Positions 35,807 to 64,000 of a DNA stretch of 64,000 bases are shown in pieces (positions within the stretch are counted from its first letter, which is position 1; the number at the start of each line of letters is the position of its first letter). Below the pieces are notes generated by a model. It was given only the letters and a program-made list of their open reading frames with translations, did no database searches and was not told the origin of the DNA. The DNA comes from Amoebidium appalachense. Taxonomy: Eukaryota; Ichthyosporea. The stretch is from contig CAVNZM010000008.1 of the NCBI GenBank assembly GCA_963693365.1, positions 10,540,001-10,604,000 of the forward strand, written 5' to 3'. The position numbers and the translations under genes are program-made.

Positions 35807-36430
35807 ATGATGACTCGTTCTGTCTTATTTATTTTTTGTAGTCCTCATGACCCACTTTCCTTCTTCTATTTCATTTAGGAGATAATATGCATGTTGGGTT
35901 ATTTTAAATTTTATAAGGCATTTTATTCCCTGCATGAATGTTTGCTTTCAGGCGTTTAACGTAACTTAAGGGAAAATCATGGTGGCTGTCTTTTTAGATA
36001 AGCCCGGAAAACGCATTTTTAGTTTGGTGTCTTGTCACACACCTGGATTTATCAACTTACTTCTGTATGAGTACATGTGAATATTATCATGTAAAATGGT
36101 ACGTTTCAGTCACATAGGAGGTGAATAAGTGGAACCGATACCCGGGCCCACATACTAGTAAACTTTGATTTTGCGGTTCGTATAATGCCAGTTACTTCGA
36201 TTACTAGCCCGCGCTTACATAATGATTTGGTATGTAGTAATAGGCCCATGCATGTGTGTGCGGATAGTCCGTGAAGGTGCAGGCCACCGGATATAGTGGA
36301 TCCAATTTAGAGAATTGCCACACCGTGACGCGGTCGGATTAATCATGAAAACTTCTAGATCTGAAAAGAAGTATGCCAGTATGCTAACATGTGCATGTGA
36401 ATTCAGCAAAACCTTGTACAATGTTGAGCA

Positions 36431-36503
<73 letters not shown>

Positions 36504-36610
36504 AGGGCCGACGGCACCTTTGCCGCACCCACCCACCTCCCTAACCGGATCCATTGATTCACAATCATGCTTACGCACTGCGAATGAATATATTCAATTG
36601 GTTCTTCATG

Positions 36611-36652
<42 letters not shown>

Positions 36653-37184
36653 TATTAGTCATGTGATTACACGTACGTACAATCGGTAAAAAGTCTCTCG
36701 ACCACCCGGGGGCCCAGCCCAGGTATACACCTCTTCTCGCTAGTTCCCAGTGTTGTTTGAGTTTTCAATCCAACCCACCCAACACACACGTACACTGCCC
36801 CTCACCACGCACATCTAGCCCACTGTGCGCAACTTGCTGCATTCAAAATCCACGACAAGACATCCTCTGAAAGAAACCTTACCCCTTAACGCTTCAACAT
36901 ACACAACAGTTCGGAATAATAATTAGCCCAAATCTAAAGAAACCGGCTGATATTAGTTCAGCTATATAAACAGCACCTCTAAAACCCACCCAAGCTCTAA
37001 TGTGGCCTAAAAAGTTCAAGTGCTGTTATAACCAAAATGGGAATGGGAAGGCTAAAATCGGTACATACTGCTACAATGTCAACCTATCCAGATCATGACC
37101 AAGCCGTTCGGAGATCTCCTGGCCAAAGAAAAAAAAAAAAAAAAAGCAAATATCGATGCTCCGTTTCGAGATATAGGCCCATGC
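35807..37184. other. Convergent intergenic region
   Basis: 3' flanks of the 30.4-kb gene and CIAO2B. It holds a 70-nt pure C-run (36432-36501), an (AT)n tract (36612-36649) and an A-run at 37130. Nothing else was recognised. Confidence 0.5.
36432..36501. repeat. 70-nt poly(C)
   Basis: Longest pure mononucleotide run seen; intergenic. Confidence 0.95.
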
Positions 37185-41813
<4,629 letters not shown>

Positions 41814-42752
41814 GTTTCTCTATCAATTACTTCCTTGACACTCTGGTGACGACCTAGTAATGTAGATGAAGAGGCAGCACGTTATGTTGCAAAAAAAAAA
41901 AAGAACCAGCAATAAATGTTCGATCAGTTCATTGTTTTACCAAAGTCAACGTTCGAGGAGCTCTCGTTCGCTTTGTGACTGATGCTTCAGCCGCAGTGGG
42001 CCTTCAAATGATGATCATGAGACTCGGACGTATGACGCAAACACTGCCAACCAACGTAAGCCAAATATTACGTAATCCGGCTAGGGGTTGAATGCTGAGA
42101 AATAAAAATGAAGAAAAAAAAAGAAAAAAAAAAAAAGAAAAAAAAAACAGGGCACAGAGGGTTGAATGCTTTAGGCGACTCAAATAAACCAAAAAAGAAA
42201 ACATGGGGACCAAAAAAAAAAAAAGTGGTGGAGACCCGAAAAGGGAGAAGGCAGCGACTCATGCATAGAATTGTTGAACCTTGGGATCATATTCTGAGAG
42301 GCTGTATCTGTGATATCTCCGGCTTGCTTCTCTTTCATGAGCATATCAATAAAGTGTCCACGCAATAAAAAGTGTGTAAACCCCTATCAATAAAGTCATT
42401 GTAAAAATAAAAATAAAAAATTTCATATCATTTCGGGCCAGCCCCGGGCCATGGTATTCCTGATGGTATTGGTGCCAAGCCATTGTGATAGGCCAAGATA
42501 GTATGCTGTGTATGTACCCTGATTCATGCTCTGGCCCTTCACACTGTACTGAACCCTGACTGCACACTGACTGCACACAGTCTCAGCAGCTGAAAAAACA
42601 TATAAAAGGGGGTGTAAAAGTTCCAAAATTTCACGCTGTACTTAGCCTACCTTTTTAGCGCAGCCGCATATGCATTTGGCGAAATTTCATACTTCATTCG
42701 GAATACCGAGTCTCATGGGTGGGTGGTGGAAGAGGTGGTGAGGGAATTCGAA

Positions 42753-42786
<34 letters not shown>

Positions 42787-42915
42787 GGTTTTTTTTTTTT
42801 AACTTGGGGAGTTTATTAGGAGTTTTTCGGAAGGTAAAAAGGGCTTGAAGCGCGCACTACACATAGTATTACAGTGTCACACACACACACACACACACAT
42901 GCACACATGCACACT

Positions 42916-43011
<96 letters not shown>

Positions 43012-43092
43012 CGCACACACACACACACACGCAGTGCCACGCATGCACACACACAATGTCATGCGCACATACACGCACGCACACAGTCACCG

Positions 43093-43146
<54 letters not shown>

Positions 43147-43529
43147 CCACACCCACCCACACCCACCCACACACACAGATGATGGCACACACACACGCAC
43201 ACACAAACACACACCACACACAAAACGGACAGACAGATATAAACAGATCGACACACACACGCACTCGCACAAGCGCACACACAAACCTACAAGCACACAC
43301 ACACACAGCCCAGGCTAATCCCTCGTACACACATGCTCGAGCACACCGAGCCTCTGTGCAGTTTTGCGCATGCAAATGGGTGCATAGCACACACTGCAAC
43401 ACCCGTCAGAGTCGCAGCCAAATCTACATGCCCTATCGCTTGGGACTCCCGGACCGTCTACATTATGGCACACGCACACACACCGGATAATAATGTTCTT
43501 TTATGCATGGCATACACACACGCACACAC

Positions 43530-44083
43530 ACACACACACACTCAACTCACCAAACACCTCTCTGTTGTCAATGGGATCATACACATAATCATCCAGCTCC
43601 CCAGCAGTCACCTCCCTCTCAGCTGCCACAGCGTACAGCTGAGGGGCAGCGTTTTCCAGCGGCTTCGTCATCTTCCTTTATAAATTTATTAACTCCGATG
43701 ACCCCGGCCTAGTAATGTAGGGGAGGAGGCAGCAAGAAGGGGAACAGCAATGAATTTTGTCTTATGTCCTTATAGTTCAGTTGAATGTTCCACATTTGCA
43801 CGGCCATCTAGAAACACCAGGTGGCCGTGCACATTTGCAAGAAAATATGCTCCTCAAGCAGAGGAGTGCGTAACACAGTGCCGGTACGTAAGCCAGGAAT
43901 TACTGAATCCGGCTCAACTTTATGGGCTGGAGGGGGAGGGGGGTGTTTGAATATTAGTTAGAGAATATTAGCTATGTATAGGGTTGAATGTTTAAGGCGA
44001 CACAAATAAAAATAGATAAAAGGGGGGGAAACTGAGGTGACTGTAGTGGCTCGGAACCTGCCGAGGAGGAAGGGAGGGGGGGG

Positions 44084-44140
<57 letters not shown>

Positions 44141-44410
44141 ACATAAGTGCATGCACGATCAATTCAATTGAACCTGGGGTTCATATTTTCATATTTTCAG
44201 GCCAGCCTTGGGCCATGGTATTGGTGCAAGCCAATATGACAAGCTTAGTGTGTGCTGTGTATATGCCCTGATTCATACTGTGACCTTTGTACCGAGCCAC
44301 GACCATGAAATTTAACTTGCCAAGTAAATGCAAGAACATAAAAAATAGGTGCAACAGATGGCGCAGCCCATCTGCACATGGCAAATTTTCAAACTTCATT
44401 CGGAATAGTA
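43530..44410 (-). repeat. Distal copy of duplicated CIAO2B promoter and exon 1
   Basis: Paralogous segment to 41640-42715. It is interrupted by a 53-nt G-run (44087-44139) that the other copy lacks at this position. Exon identity is high; the flanking non-coding part is clearly diverged, so the duplication is not an assembly echo. Confidence 0.85.
43551..43671 (-). CDS. CIAO2B: Alternative (duplicated) first coding exon of CIAO2B
   Basis: 121 bp, the same length, ATG, phase and GTGAG donor as exon 41693-41813. It starts MTKPLENAAPQLYAVAA and differs mainly at ELDDYVYDP against ELDDEAYDP. Spliced to 39989 it would give an equally intact protein. Either there are two promoters with alternative first exons, or one copy is a silent relic; the open frame and intact donor favour usability. 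Confidence 0.8.
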
Positions 44411-44876
44411 GTGCCGTAACCCAAAATTCAAAGCACCCCTCTAGATCTGTAACAAGATATCTATGTTTGTCTCAACTTAGTACCTCTCTCAAAAAGCTGA
44501 AATTTTGAAGGATCTAAAACTTCACCATCATTATTCGTGTATGTGCATTGAAATTCCAATTTCATGTGTATCTCAAACTATGCACATATAGACACATAGG
44601 TATCCGTAAACATGTCTGCATTTTCAAAGAAGTCCCACACCAAACGCTATTCATTCCTTAGTTTCTCCTCAAGCCCCATCTTGTAACACGCCGCCCTATA
44701 TACATCCCTCAATAACTTCATCCATCCCCCCCCCCCCTCCCCCTCCTCCTCCCTCCCACCACCACCACCCACCCACCCACCCACCCACCCACCCACCCAC
44801 CCACCCACACCCACCCACACAAAGAAAACAACATTATATTCATTCCACTCCATCCATTCCTCTCAATTTTCGCCCG

Positions 44877-45961
44877 CTACGCCATACCCACAACCACCAT
44901 AAGCCTTTTCAGTTCCGCTTGAGGCACGTCCAGCAAATCCAGTTCATAATCCCTCCCATCCTCAAACGAATGCTTCGCGTTCCGTTCTTTCACCACCTGC
45001 AAAACTTGTGCAACCTTTTCCGGCTTTGTCAGTTCACTCAACCTCTGTCGCAAAGTTTCCATTTCTGCGTCCGTAACCGAAACCGCACCGTGTTCCCCCT
45101 CCTCCGTTTTCGGCTTTTTGTCTCCTGTTTTGCTTTTGGACTCGATTTTCGGTGATTTTTCAATTTCCGGAGATCCGGCCCTTGACCCGGACTTCTTTCC
45201 CTTGCTTTTGCTCTTAGCGGATCCGTTCACCATAGCCGATTTCTTGTCCTTTTCCGTTTCTTTCTCCCGATCATGCTCCTTTTTCCTCTCTTTCTCCTTG
45301 GATTCCTTGTCTTTTTCTTTGTCTTTCTTCTTCTCCTTCCCCTTTTTCTTGTCCTTCTTCTCCCCCTTGGATTTCCCGTCGCTTCCCTTTTTCCGTTTGT
45401 TCGCCTTGTGCTCCGTTTCGGATTCCGATTCATTTTCGCTCGTGTTTCTCTTTCTCTTTTTCGGGGCCGGCGCCTCTTTTTCCTCCTTATCAGCCGGGTC
45501 ATCATCCGACTCTCTATCGACGAACTCCTTTAACGCCTGATTAAAGATGTCTTTTGGGGGCTTGCATCCGACCTCTTCTGTGAACCGATTACGGACCATT
45601 TTTATGGTCAGGCCGGCCGCGATGTCCTTGCGGTTCACTGCAGCACATATAGGAGAGTCAGCCTAGTTCATCCATGTGCATGCAGCAAAGAGAACACGAG
45701 TAACCCCCGTTTCCCCCCTGCCCCCTCCCGCTAGTAGTACACTCCCATAAAGTTCTTCCTGAGTCCCTCTAGACACACGTGAACGCCTCAAACACGCACG
45801 TGCAACACACATGCCATGCACACTCACACACATGCCACACACACACACACACAAATGCAAACATCACATAAAAATGTGTGCCCACACATGCACGTTTGCG
45901 CATGTGCATGTCCACACGCACAAACAAACACACACATGCAGACGCCCCCTTGCCCCCCCCC

Positions 45962-45998
<37 letters not shown>

Positions 45999-46481
45999 CC
46001 GCGTGGAAAAGAAATGTCACCAGAGGAAGTAGATTGGAGAGAAGACGTGCAAAGTGGGTATATAGAATAAAAGAACGATCAAAAACAACAGTGCAAAGCT
46101 GAGTTCGAGCCACAGACATGCAGTTTGTGCACCCACCGTTTGCAGCGACCCAGTCTCTGCATATGCGTGCTGCCATTGACTCGTTGCTTGACATCACAGA
46201 GTCCATTTTGAGTTTCTACACAGCCCATGCATGGTTGTTAGCACCTAGCCTTGATTATAGAGCATCACAAGCCCTCCCTTCCCCCCCCCCCCCCCCCCCC
46301 CCCCCCCCCGCCTGCCCGGCCCCCATCGCGTGCGCACACACACACACCACCACCACCATGGCACACCACTCCCCAGACTTTCCACACAGACACGCACACA
46401 GAACCCCCCCCCCCCCCCCCCATGTCCCTTTCTCATGCCCCAATCTCCCTATTCAGGAGAGCACACGTAGCATGCACGTAG

Positions 46482-46538
<57 letters not shown>

Positions 46539-46776
46539 GCGTGTGCGCGCGCGCATACACACACACACACACACACAAACACACATACACACACCTACCT
46601 CCCCTCCCCACATACACCCACCCACCCACCCACCCACGCACAGACACACTAAACACAGACACGCGCGCGCGCGCAGACACACACAACGCACACGCACACG
46701 CACAAACACATGCACACACACTCAGGAGCCACTGCCTCAGTTCTCATAAGACACACAAAACCAATCAACTGCAAAT

Positions 46777-46823
<47 letters not shown>

Positions 46824-47186
46824 TCAAAGAGATGGCACACAGGTTGGGGAGAGAAAGGGGGAGGGGTAAGTGTGTTACGAGGAACAAAGTACAAATCCAC
46901 AATGACAATACCACACATGAAAAGATACTCCGGGAGAGGGGACGAGGGAGGAGGGGAGGGAAGGGGGGGGGGAGAGAGAGAGAAAGTAAAGAAAACACAT
47001 ACCGGCTTAACTACCGCCAATGCCACTTTTTTCCTCTTCTTGTTTGGTTCTTGAGATAATTCGATCAATTTTTGGCCCTCCCATGACCCCAGATTGTACT
47101 TGTACACCACCTCAAAATCCATGGCAAACTCCCCCCATCCCCTCCGTGTCATCTCGTACGGCTCCTTTTTACACACTGAAAACGAG

Positions 47187-47224
<38 letters not shown>

Positions 47225-47412
47225 GGGGGGGAGGGGGGGAGGGGGGGAGGGAGGCAGGGAGGGACCGAGGGAGGGAAAAGGTCAGTTGCTGTTCAATAGC
47301 AACCTCTTCTGTTAGGTTTGGCTCCGGGTACGTGCACAAACGCACACATGCCAATCGCACACAAATATGCACGTTCGCGAGCGCGCGCACACACACACAC
47401 GCACACACACGC

Positions 47413-47470
<58 letters not shown>

Positions 47471-47591
47471 CACAATTATGACGGACAAAACACTGTTGAT
47501 TGCAAAGCACACATTGAGAGTACACATCATAAGCAGACCCAGAGGGAGGGAAGAAGAGGGGAGAGAGGTGTGTGTATGTATGTAAATGTGT

Positions 47592-47655
<64 letters not shown>

Positions 47656-47940
47656 GAAGAAGGGGGAGGTAGGTGTGGTGGTGTAGAATGCGCCATAAAG
47701 TACGAAGTACACAATCAGAATAACAACACAACACACAGTGCAAACCACATACAGAGCATGCATAATAAGCAGAACCCATCCTCAGGGGAGGCCCAGTTCA
47801 TCCACAGTACCCACGGAAAGGGAGGCGGGGGAGGGGGGGGGGGGTTATGCGTTAAAGGGTTGGAAATATGGAGGAGACAACAAAAAGCAACAAAAAAAAA
47901 CGTCACAAGAATGAGAAACCCAAGGGGGGAAGGGGTGGGG

Positions 47941-47989
<49 letters not shown>

Positions 47990-48418
47990 AAGGCAGGGGA
48001 CGAGCAAGGGAGGGAGAAGAGGGGAAAAGCGAAGTGGAGTATATAACACACAAGGAGTAGAAAAACACACCAAGAATACTCTGCATTACATGAGCGCGAA
48101 CAAAAGCATTGCATGCAGGAGGAAGGAAGAAAAAAGCAAGCCCCCCCCCCCCCCCCCAACACACACACCCACCCTCCCCTCCGCCCTTCATTCTCATCTA
48201 TCGACGGAACCGACAGGGGAAACATGGAAAACACGAAGACAACTCAAAAACAATGCATTAAGCTACGAAACCAGGAACGGGAATGTGAACCTAATTAGGA
48301 GTGACATAAGGAGTATCACTGTGTCAGTATGTATCCTTACAGTAAATATGTGCTTGTGTGATTGAGTATGAGAAGAGTGGGGGCTGCAGGGTGGAGAGGG
48401 AGAAGGGGAGGGAGGGGG

Positions 48419-48489
<71 letters not shown>

Positions 48490-48526
48490 TGTGTGTGTGT
48501 CTATGGTGTGTGTGGGTGTGCGTGCC

Positions 48527-48586
<60 letters not shown>

Positions 48587-49647
48587 GGTGTGTGTGTGCG
48601 CGCGCACCTGTATGTGTGTGTGAATGTGTGTGTCTGCACGCACGTGTGTGTATGTGCATTGTGTGTATGCCCCTGTGTATTGCTGTAGTGGGTGTGTGTC
48701 TGTGTGTGTGTGTGTATGCGCGTGTGTGCACGTGTGCCTGTGTATCTGCAAAGTGAGTGTGTGTGTGTGTGTGTGTGCGCGTACGGTATGAGTGCGTTTT
48801 GTGTGTGAGAGCAAAGGATAGGATCTACATAGCAAGTTGGATAGCCGTGAGGGGGAAAAATTATAAGTGAGTTTGTGCCCATCCAGGGAGGGGGAGACGG
48901 GGGGGGGGGGGGGGGGGGGGGGGATGTATGCGTTAAAGGGTTGGAAATGAGGAGACAACAAAGAGCAACAACAAAACATCACAAAAGTGGGAAACCCAAA
49001 ATCAAGTAATTAAGCTTGCAGGCAGGAGACATTTGAACAAAGCCCATCATCAGGGAAGCTCCTATGCCTCCACAAAAGCATGGGTTTCGACTCTTTAACC
49101 TCTCGCGTGTGGTTCCCAACCCATACTTTGGGGGGGGGGGGGGGGGGGGGGGGGAGGGCAGAAAGACTGCCTATGATGGGAAGGAGACAGAGCGGGAGGG
49201 AACGAGGAGTGACAGAGGTGGCGGACAGGGAGGGAGGAGGTATGCAGGAAGGAAAGTGAGACAGAGTTAGAAGGTGGGAGAGAAAGGAAGGGAGAGAAAG
49301 AGAGAGAGAAGGACAGAGGGAGGGAGAGAGGGAGAGTAAGAGAGAAAGAGGGAGAAGAGAGAGGGAAGGGGAAGCGAGATGGGGCATCCAAAGAGGGGGG
49401 GGGGGGGGGGGGCAAGAATGCGGAACACAAACCAAGTACACATACACGATGAGAATCACGGTGCAGGACACATGAAAAAGGCAAACATTGAGGTATGCAA
49501 TATCAGCAACACGCGCAGCATGCAACATAAACAGAACCCATCCTCAAGGGCCGGGGGGGGAGTGGGGGGGGGGGGAGAGGGGGAGGAGGCGAGAGAGAGA
49601 ATGGGGTAGGGGCAGAGGGGAGGTTGTGGGGGAGGCGGGAGAGAAAA

Positions 49648-49699
<52 letters not shown>

Positions 49700-50834
49700 C
49701 AGACAGAGACAGGAACGCACAGAGAGAAAGAGAGGCCGGGGGGGGGGGGGCGGAGAGGGGTAGAGAGAGAAAGAGAAAGAGCGAGCGAGAGTGAGAGAGA
49801 GGGGGGGGGGAGGGAGGGAGGGAGGAGAGAGAGAGAGAGAGGGGAGGGAGGGAGGGAGGGAGGGAAGGAGGGAGGGAGGGAGGGAGGGGAGAGGGGGAGA
49901 GGGAGAGGGAGACGGGCACAATCCAGCGCCATGGATAATGGATATACACCGTGAGTGTAGGGTTTGGAAGCAAACAAAGGGAACACCAGGATAAAGAGTG
50001 AGCGGGTGACATGGCGGTGCCAAAGACAAAACGTTCTATGGAAAGCTGGCGACCATGCTGAAGAAATTGAAAGAGGAGCGCGGCAAGGAAGGGGAAGAAA
50101 ACAGTTTCCACATTGGCTTTCTGGGAATCAATAATTCTCGGGGAAAGAAGCAGGCACTGATCGCGAGAACGCCAAGACAGAAAGCGACAATCCAAAGCAA
50201 GAGGACGGAGGGCTGTGCAGAACGTTCACGGAGAACAAGGGCCTAGAAAAGCGGGCTAAAATCATCAAGAAGAGAGGTAGAAGGATGTGCGAAAGGGTGC
50301 CCAAAACACACACACTAGCATAGTCACAGACACACGTACACAAAGGATGCACACTGTCTCCAAGGTGCGAGACAGAGAGATGGGGAGGGAGACGGCGGGG
50401 ATATTGGCAGGGAGAACCGCGAGACCTAGATATATTGGGAAGACATGGAGATGCAGAGAAGGAAAAAAACACAAACGGGAGAAAACAGGACACCCATGCC
50501 ACACGTGTAGAGTGTTGGAATTCCTTTGCACGTGTAAACAATAGAGACGGGCGTGTAGAAGAAAAGGTGGGAAGAGGGGTCAAGGAGCAAACATAGAAAA
50601 GGAGTTCAGAAGAGGGGAATCTTATCTCTACTTACCACAGGTATGATCCTCCACGGTCGGGTGTGCCTTAAAGACCACCTGTTCAACCCACCACAGCTTC
50701 CTGTTCTCTTTCCCTGCCGCCCTAACAACGGCTGTCCATTCGTGTGTAAAATCTCCATCGCGCTTTTCTAGGCGTGTAGATTCAGAACCGTATTGAAAGG
50801 CAAGGCCTGTTATTTCCTTTTTGTCCCCACCCAT
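44877..50834 (-). CDS. YEATS-domain protein of AF9/ENL/TAF14 type
   Basis: Chromatin acyl-lysine reader and transcription cofactor. Exons 50834-50636, 47175-47003, 46215-46137, 45637-44877 (TAG) close in phase to about 404 residues. The N-terminal YEATS domain (about 1-125) is recognisable by [29 protein letters not shown] and [21 protein letters not shown] long Lys/Glu-rich linker follows ([18 protein letters not shown] and similar), with nuclear-localisation-like KKRKR. The C-terminal ~60 residues ([38 protein letters not shown]) resemble the AF9/ENL ANC1-homology or ET domain that binds partner peptides. One residue of the aromatic reading cage appears replaced: HPTV where HxSF or HPTF is usual; the second aromatic (Trp of GWGEF) is kept. 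Intron 1 is 3.5 kb and carries several dispersed repeats. Confidence 0.9.
47469..47545 (-). repeat. Truncated DR1 copy in YEATS intron 1
   Basis: Plus strand attatgacggacaaaacact, ttgcaaagcacac, cataagcagacccagagg; its 3' part is replaced by a CA array. Confidence 0.7.
47685..47815 (-). repeat. DR1 copy in YEATS intron 1
   Basis: Plus strand gaatgcgccataaagtacga, gcaaaccacatacagagcat, cataataagcagaacccatc ctcagggg, then ttcatccacagtaccc, the reverse complement of the left-module end. Confidence 0.88.
47844..47930 (-). repeat. Second dispersed repeat family DR2, copy 1
   Basis: Plus strand ttatgcgttaaagggttgga, ggagacaacaaaaagcaaca, gagaaacccaa. In sense it ends ccctttaacgcataa then poly(C), a terminus resembling DR1. 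Confidence 0.75.
48423..48487. repeat. (GA)n next to (GT)n
   Basis: About 64 bp of GA followed by GT blocks to 48780, in YEATS intron 1. Confidence 0.95.
48924..49003 (-). repeat. DR2, copy 2
   Basis: Plus strand gtatgcgttaaagggttgga, gaggagacaacaaagagcaa, gtgggaaacccaa, after a G-run; same orientation and host intron as copy 1. Confidence 0.75.
49411..49555 (-). repeat. DR1 variant in YEATS intron 1
   Basis: Plus strand caagaatgcggaacacaaac to acagaacccatcctcaaggg, next to G-runs; the variant matches 62484-62622 in reverse complement. Confidence 0.8.
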
Positions 50835-52339
50835 TTTCCCAGCTCACACTTGAACGATCTTGTCTACCAGCTATGTCTAGACCACTTGTAAGTTCGTGTG
50901 AATGCGAGGGGCAAAAAAAGGTGAAAAGAACGAAAGAATCAGTCACTATTGTGTGAGACTTGAAGCACAGAAATCAATAAGCTACATATTGAGCCGCAGT
51001 GTTGACGTGTCTTTTAGACAACCACTCACGATCGAGGAGTAATGGATCTTTGAAGAAGACAACTTTAGGTTACCACGATCTTTGGTGAACATGCGACGTT
51101 TGCTATGATATAATCAGAGGCCAAGAACTATTAGGAGAGAAAAAACCTAAAGCCCATGCCAACGCTCGCATTTGCCATGAACATCTGTCAGTCTCCCTAG
51201 GCCTCTCTGACTGAACGGTTGCCCGTTGCTCGCTGCGGCAGCTGTGTCGACGGTGACATAGGGATGATGGCTCAGCGCGAGTCTGGATTTTCGTCCATTG
51301 AGTTAGGAATTAGATACATTGTGGATATATTTTGGAAACTCTAAGAAGACCCGCTATTTAGGAGGCCTTGGCTAATAGCCCCCCACATGAAAATAATGAG
51401 ATAGTTTTGGAATTATGCTCACGCGAGCCGGGCCCGTGATAGATGAACAAATGTTTAGTAGTCTTTATTCCAAACGTCACACATTGGGGCAACACATGTG
51501 GCCTCTTTTCGTTGAAGATGTAAGGCGTTCAAACTGCAGTCGTATGGAATTCAGCATGTAGACAGTAGCCACATCAAATAAATACATATATATATATATA
51601 TATATATAACTATAGAAGAAATCTGCACTAAATAACACAATGCAAAAGAAATCCATTTATTTTAATTTGCAAGCTGTTACTCTCAGGGAACCGACACCAG
51701 CAATGGCCCAGCGCGCATCAGTTCAAACTCCAAACTTAGGGTGTCTATTTTAGACTATCCGCGTCTGACATGGATACACATCTTGACATGTACACTGCGA
51801 TTAGAATTGCATACTTTCCTTATTTCTATCTACTATCCTTTTTGTTTTTATCAACTTATTAAAAACAACACTATCAGCGTTATTATTCCTTGCAACTCTC
51901 TCCCCACCACCGTCTATATTTGTTTTTTGCCGACGTCGTCTATTCTAGGGCCATACATGCTTGAGATTCACACGGCTTTTCTCGTTAGGCTGGACTAGTA
52001 TATTAGGAAAATAGCCAGACGTTCACACGTAGTTTAGAGTTTAGATTGATCGACATGCAGACTTGGCAACACAACACTTACGAAGGCCAAAGCTAACAGA
52101 CGAGTGAAGCGTGAAAGGGGAGCTCCTTAGCACCTACAAGCAGTTTCCTACGCCTACCAGCTGTCTCGAGTAGAATCGAAACGTTGGTAGCCTGGGGGTT
52201 CCTGTTCTGGGTACCATTAATTTAAGAGGAACTAGGGAGTAGGGTCTCTATGATTCGAAACAGTGAAACATGGAAGGAGCCAGGTGTAAGAATCAACAAA
52301 GGACCACATAGATAGGTCGATTGCTTTACTCCGTGAGAA
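50835..52339. other. Divergent promoter region, YEATS gene / bHLH-PAS gene
   Basis: 1.5 kb between two divergently transcribed genes. It has no G/C homopolymers or CA arrays, only a (TA)n at 51587-51607. It presumably holds both promoters; no specific site is assigned. Confidence 0.5.
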
Positions 52340-63569
<11,230 letters not shown>

Positions 63570-63578
63570 GTAAACAAC

Positions 63579-63663
<85 letters not shown>
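63579..63663. repeat. (CA)n microsatellite
   Basis: About 85 bp starting 10 nt after the donor of the bHLH-PAS exon ending at 63569. Confidence 0.97.
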
Positions 63664-63667
<4 letters not shown>

Positions 63668-64000
63668 TTGTGTGTGTGTGTGAGCGCGCGCGATTGTTCC
63701 CCTAAACTGGCTAGGCATTAACAATGATGTTTCGAAGCCATTGTCAGTATTTGTTTAAGCATGCGAGAGCCCTGGGTCTCTTTCCTGTTATGCCCTAACC
63801 GAACATTTGATGGGAGATAATATGCCGCTGATCTTCAGATAACTTGACTTTGCAGACATGGGCAGAAGCAGTAAGAGGTAGGAGATTAGGGGAATGTGGG
63901 GCCCTAGAGGGAGGGGAAGGAGGGGGAGGGGGGGGGGGGGGGGGGAGGGGAGGAGGGTAGGATTGTGGTGTCACGTGACTTACCATATATGGGCGTGTGA

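Overview
This is nuclear DNA of an intron-rich eukaryote, most likely a holozoan (an animal or a close unicellular relative). Evidence: every recognisable gene is split by GT-AG introns, and the products are eukaryote-specific (TRAPP complex, lysosomal PQ-loop transporter, CIA Fe-S targeting factor, YEATS chromatin reader, mitochondrial lysine methyltransferase). One gene is a bHLH-PAS transcription factor, a class I associate with Holozoa. An ichthyosporean-like genome is one guess; nothing here proves a taxon. Very long microsatellites ((CA/GT)n up to ~200 bp) and pure poly(C)/poly(G) runs up to 70 nt fill the introns, so most long open frames are repeat translations.

Layout. 1-4767 (-): FAM173-family (ATPSCKMT/ANTKMT) methyltransferase, running off the left edge. 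5.5-7.0 kb (+): 5'-truncated LINE with poly(A) tail. 7.5-19.0 kb (+): TRAPPC12. 21.5-27.6 kb (-): SLC66A1/PQLC2-like lysosomal transporter. 30.4-35.8 kb (+): unassigned protein with proline-rich N-terminal half and long helical C-terminal half. 37.2-41.8 kb (-): CIAO2B (MIP18), with a second copy of its promoter and first coding exon at 43.55-44.4 kb. 44.9-50.8 kb (-): YEATS-domain protein of AF9/ENL/TAF14 type. 52.3 kb to the right edge (+): bHLH-PAS factor. Exons were assembled by hand from splice sites, codon phase and family similarity; phases close exactly at every junction given, except where marked tentative.

The genes do not form a pathway or operon. The intergenic gaps (19.0-21.5, 27.9-30.4, 35.8-37.2, 50.8-52.3 kb) are nearly free of microsatellites, whereas introns are saturated with them.

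The most unusual signal is in the introns. (1) A dispersed ~110-bp repeat ending in CGCATTCAA followed by poly(C) occurs at least 13 times, always in the sense orientation of its host gene. (2) In SLC66A1 and CIAO2B nearly every intron turns into poly(C) 5-10 nt after the 5' splice site. (3) Exon ends and splice sites are repeatedly duplicated locally: CIAO2B exon 1, PAS-gene exon 10, a TRAPPC12 exon start, the SLC66A1 exon 3 end, and one donor site present three times in tandem.
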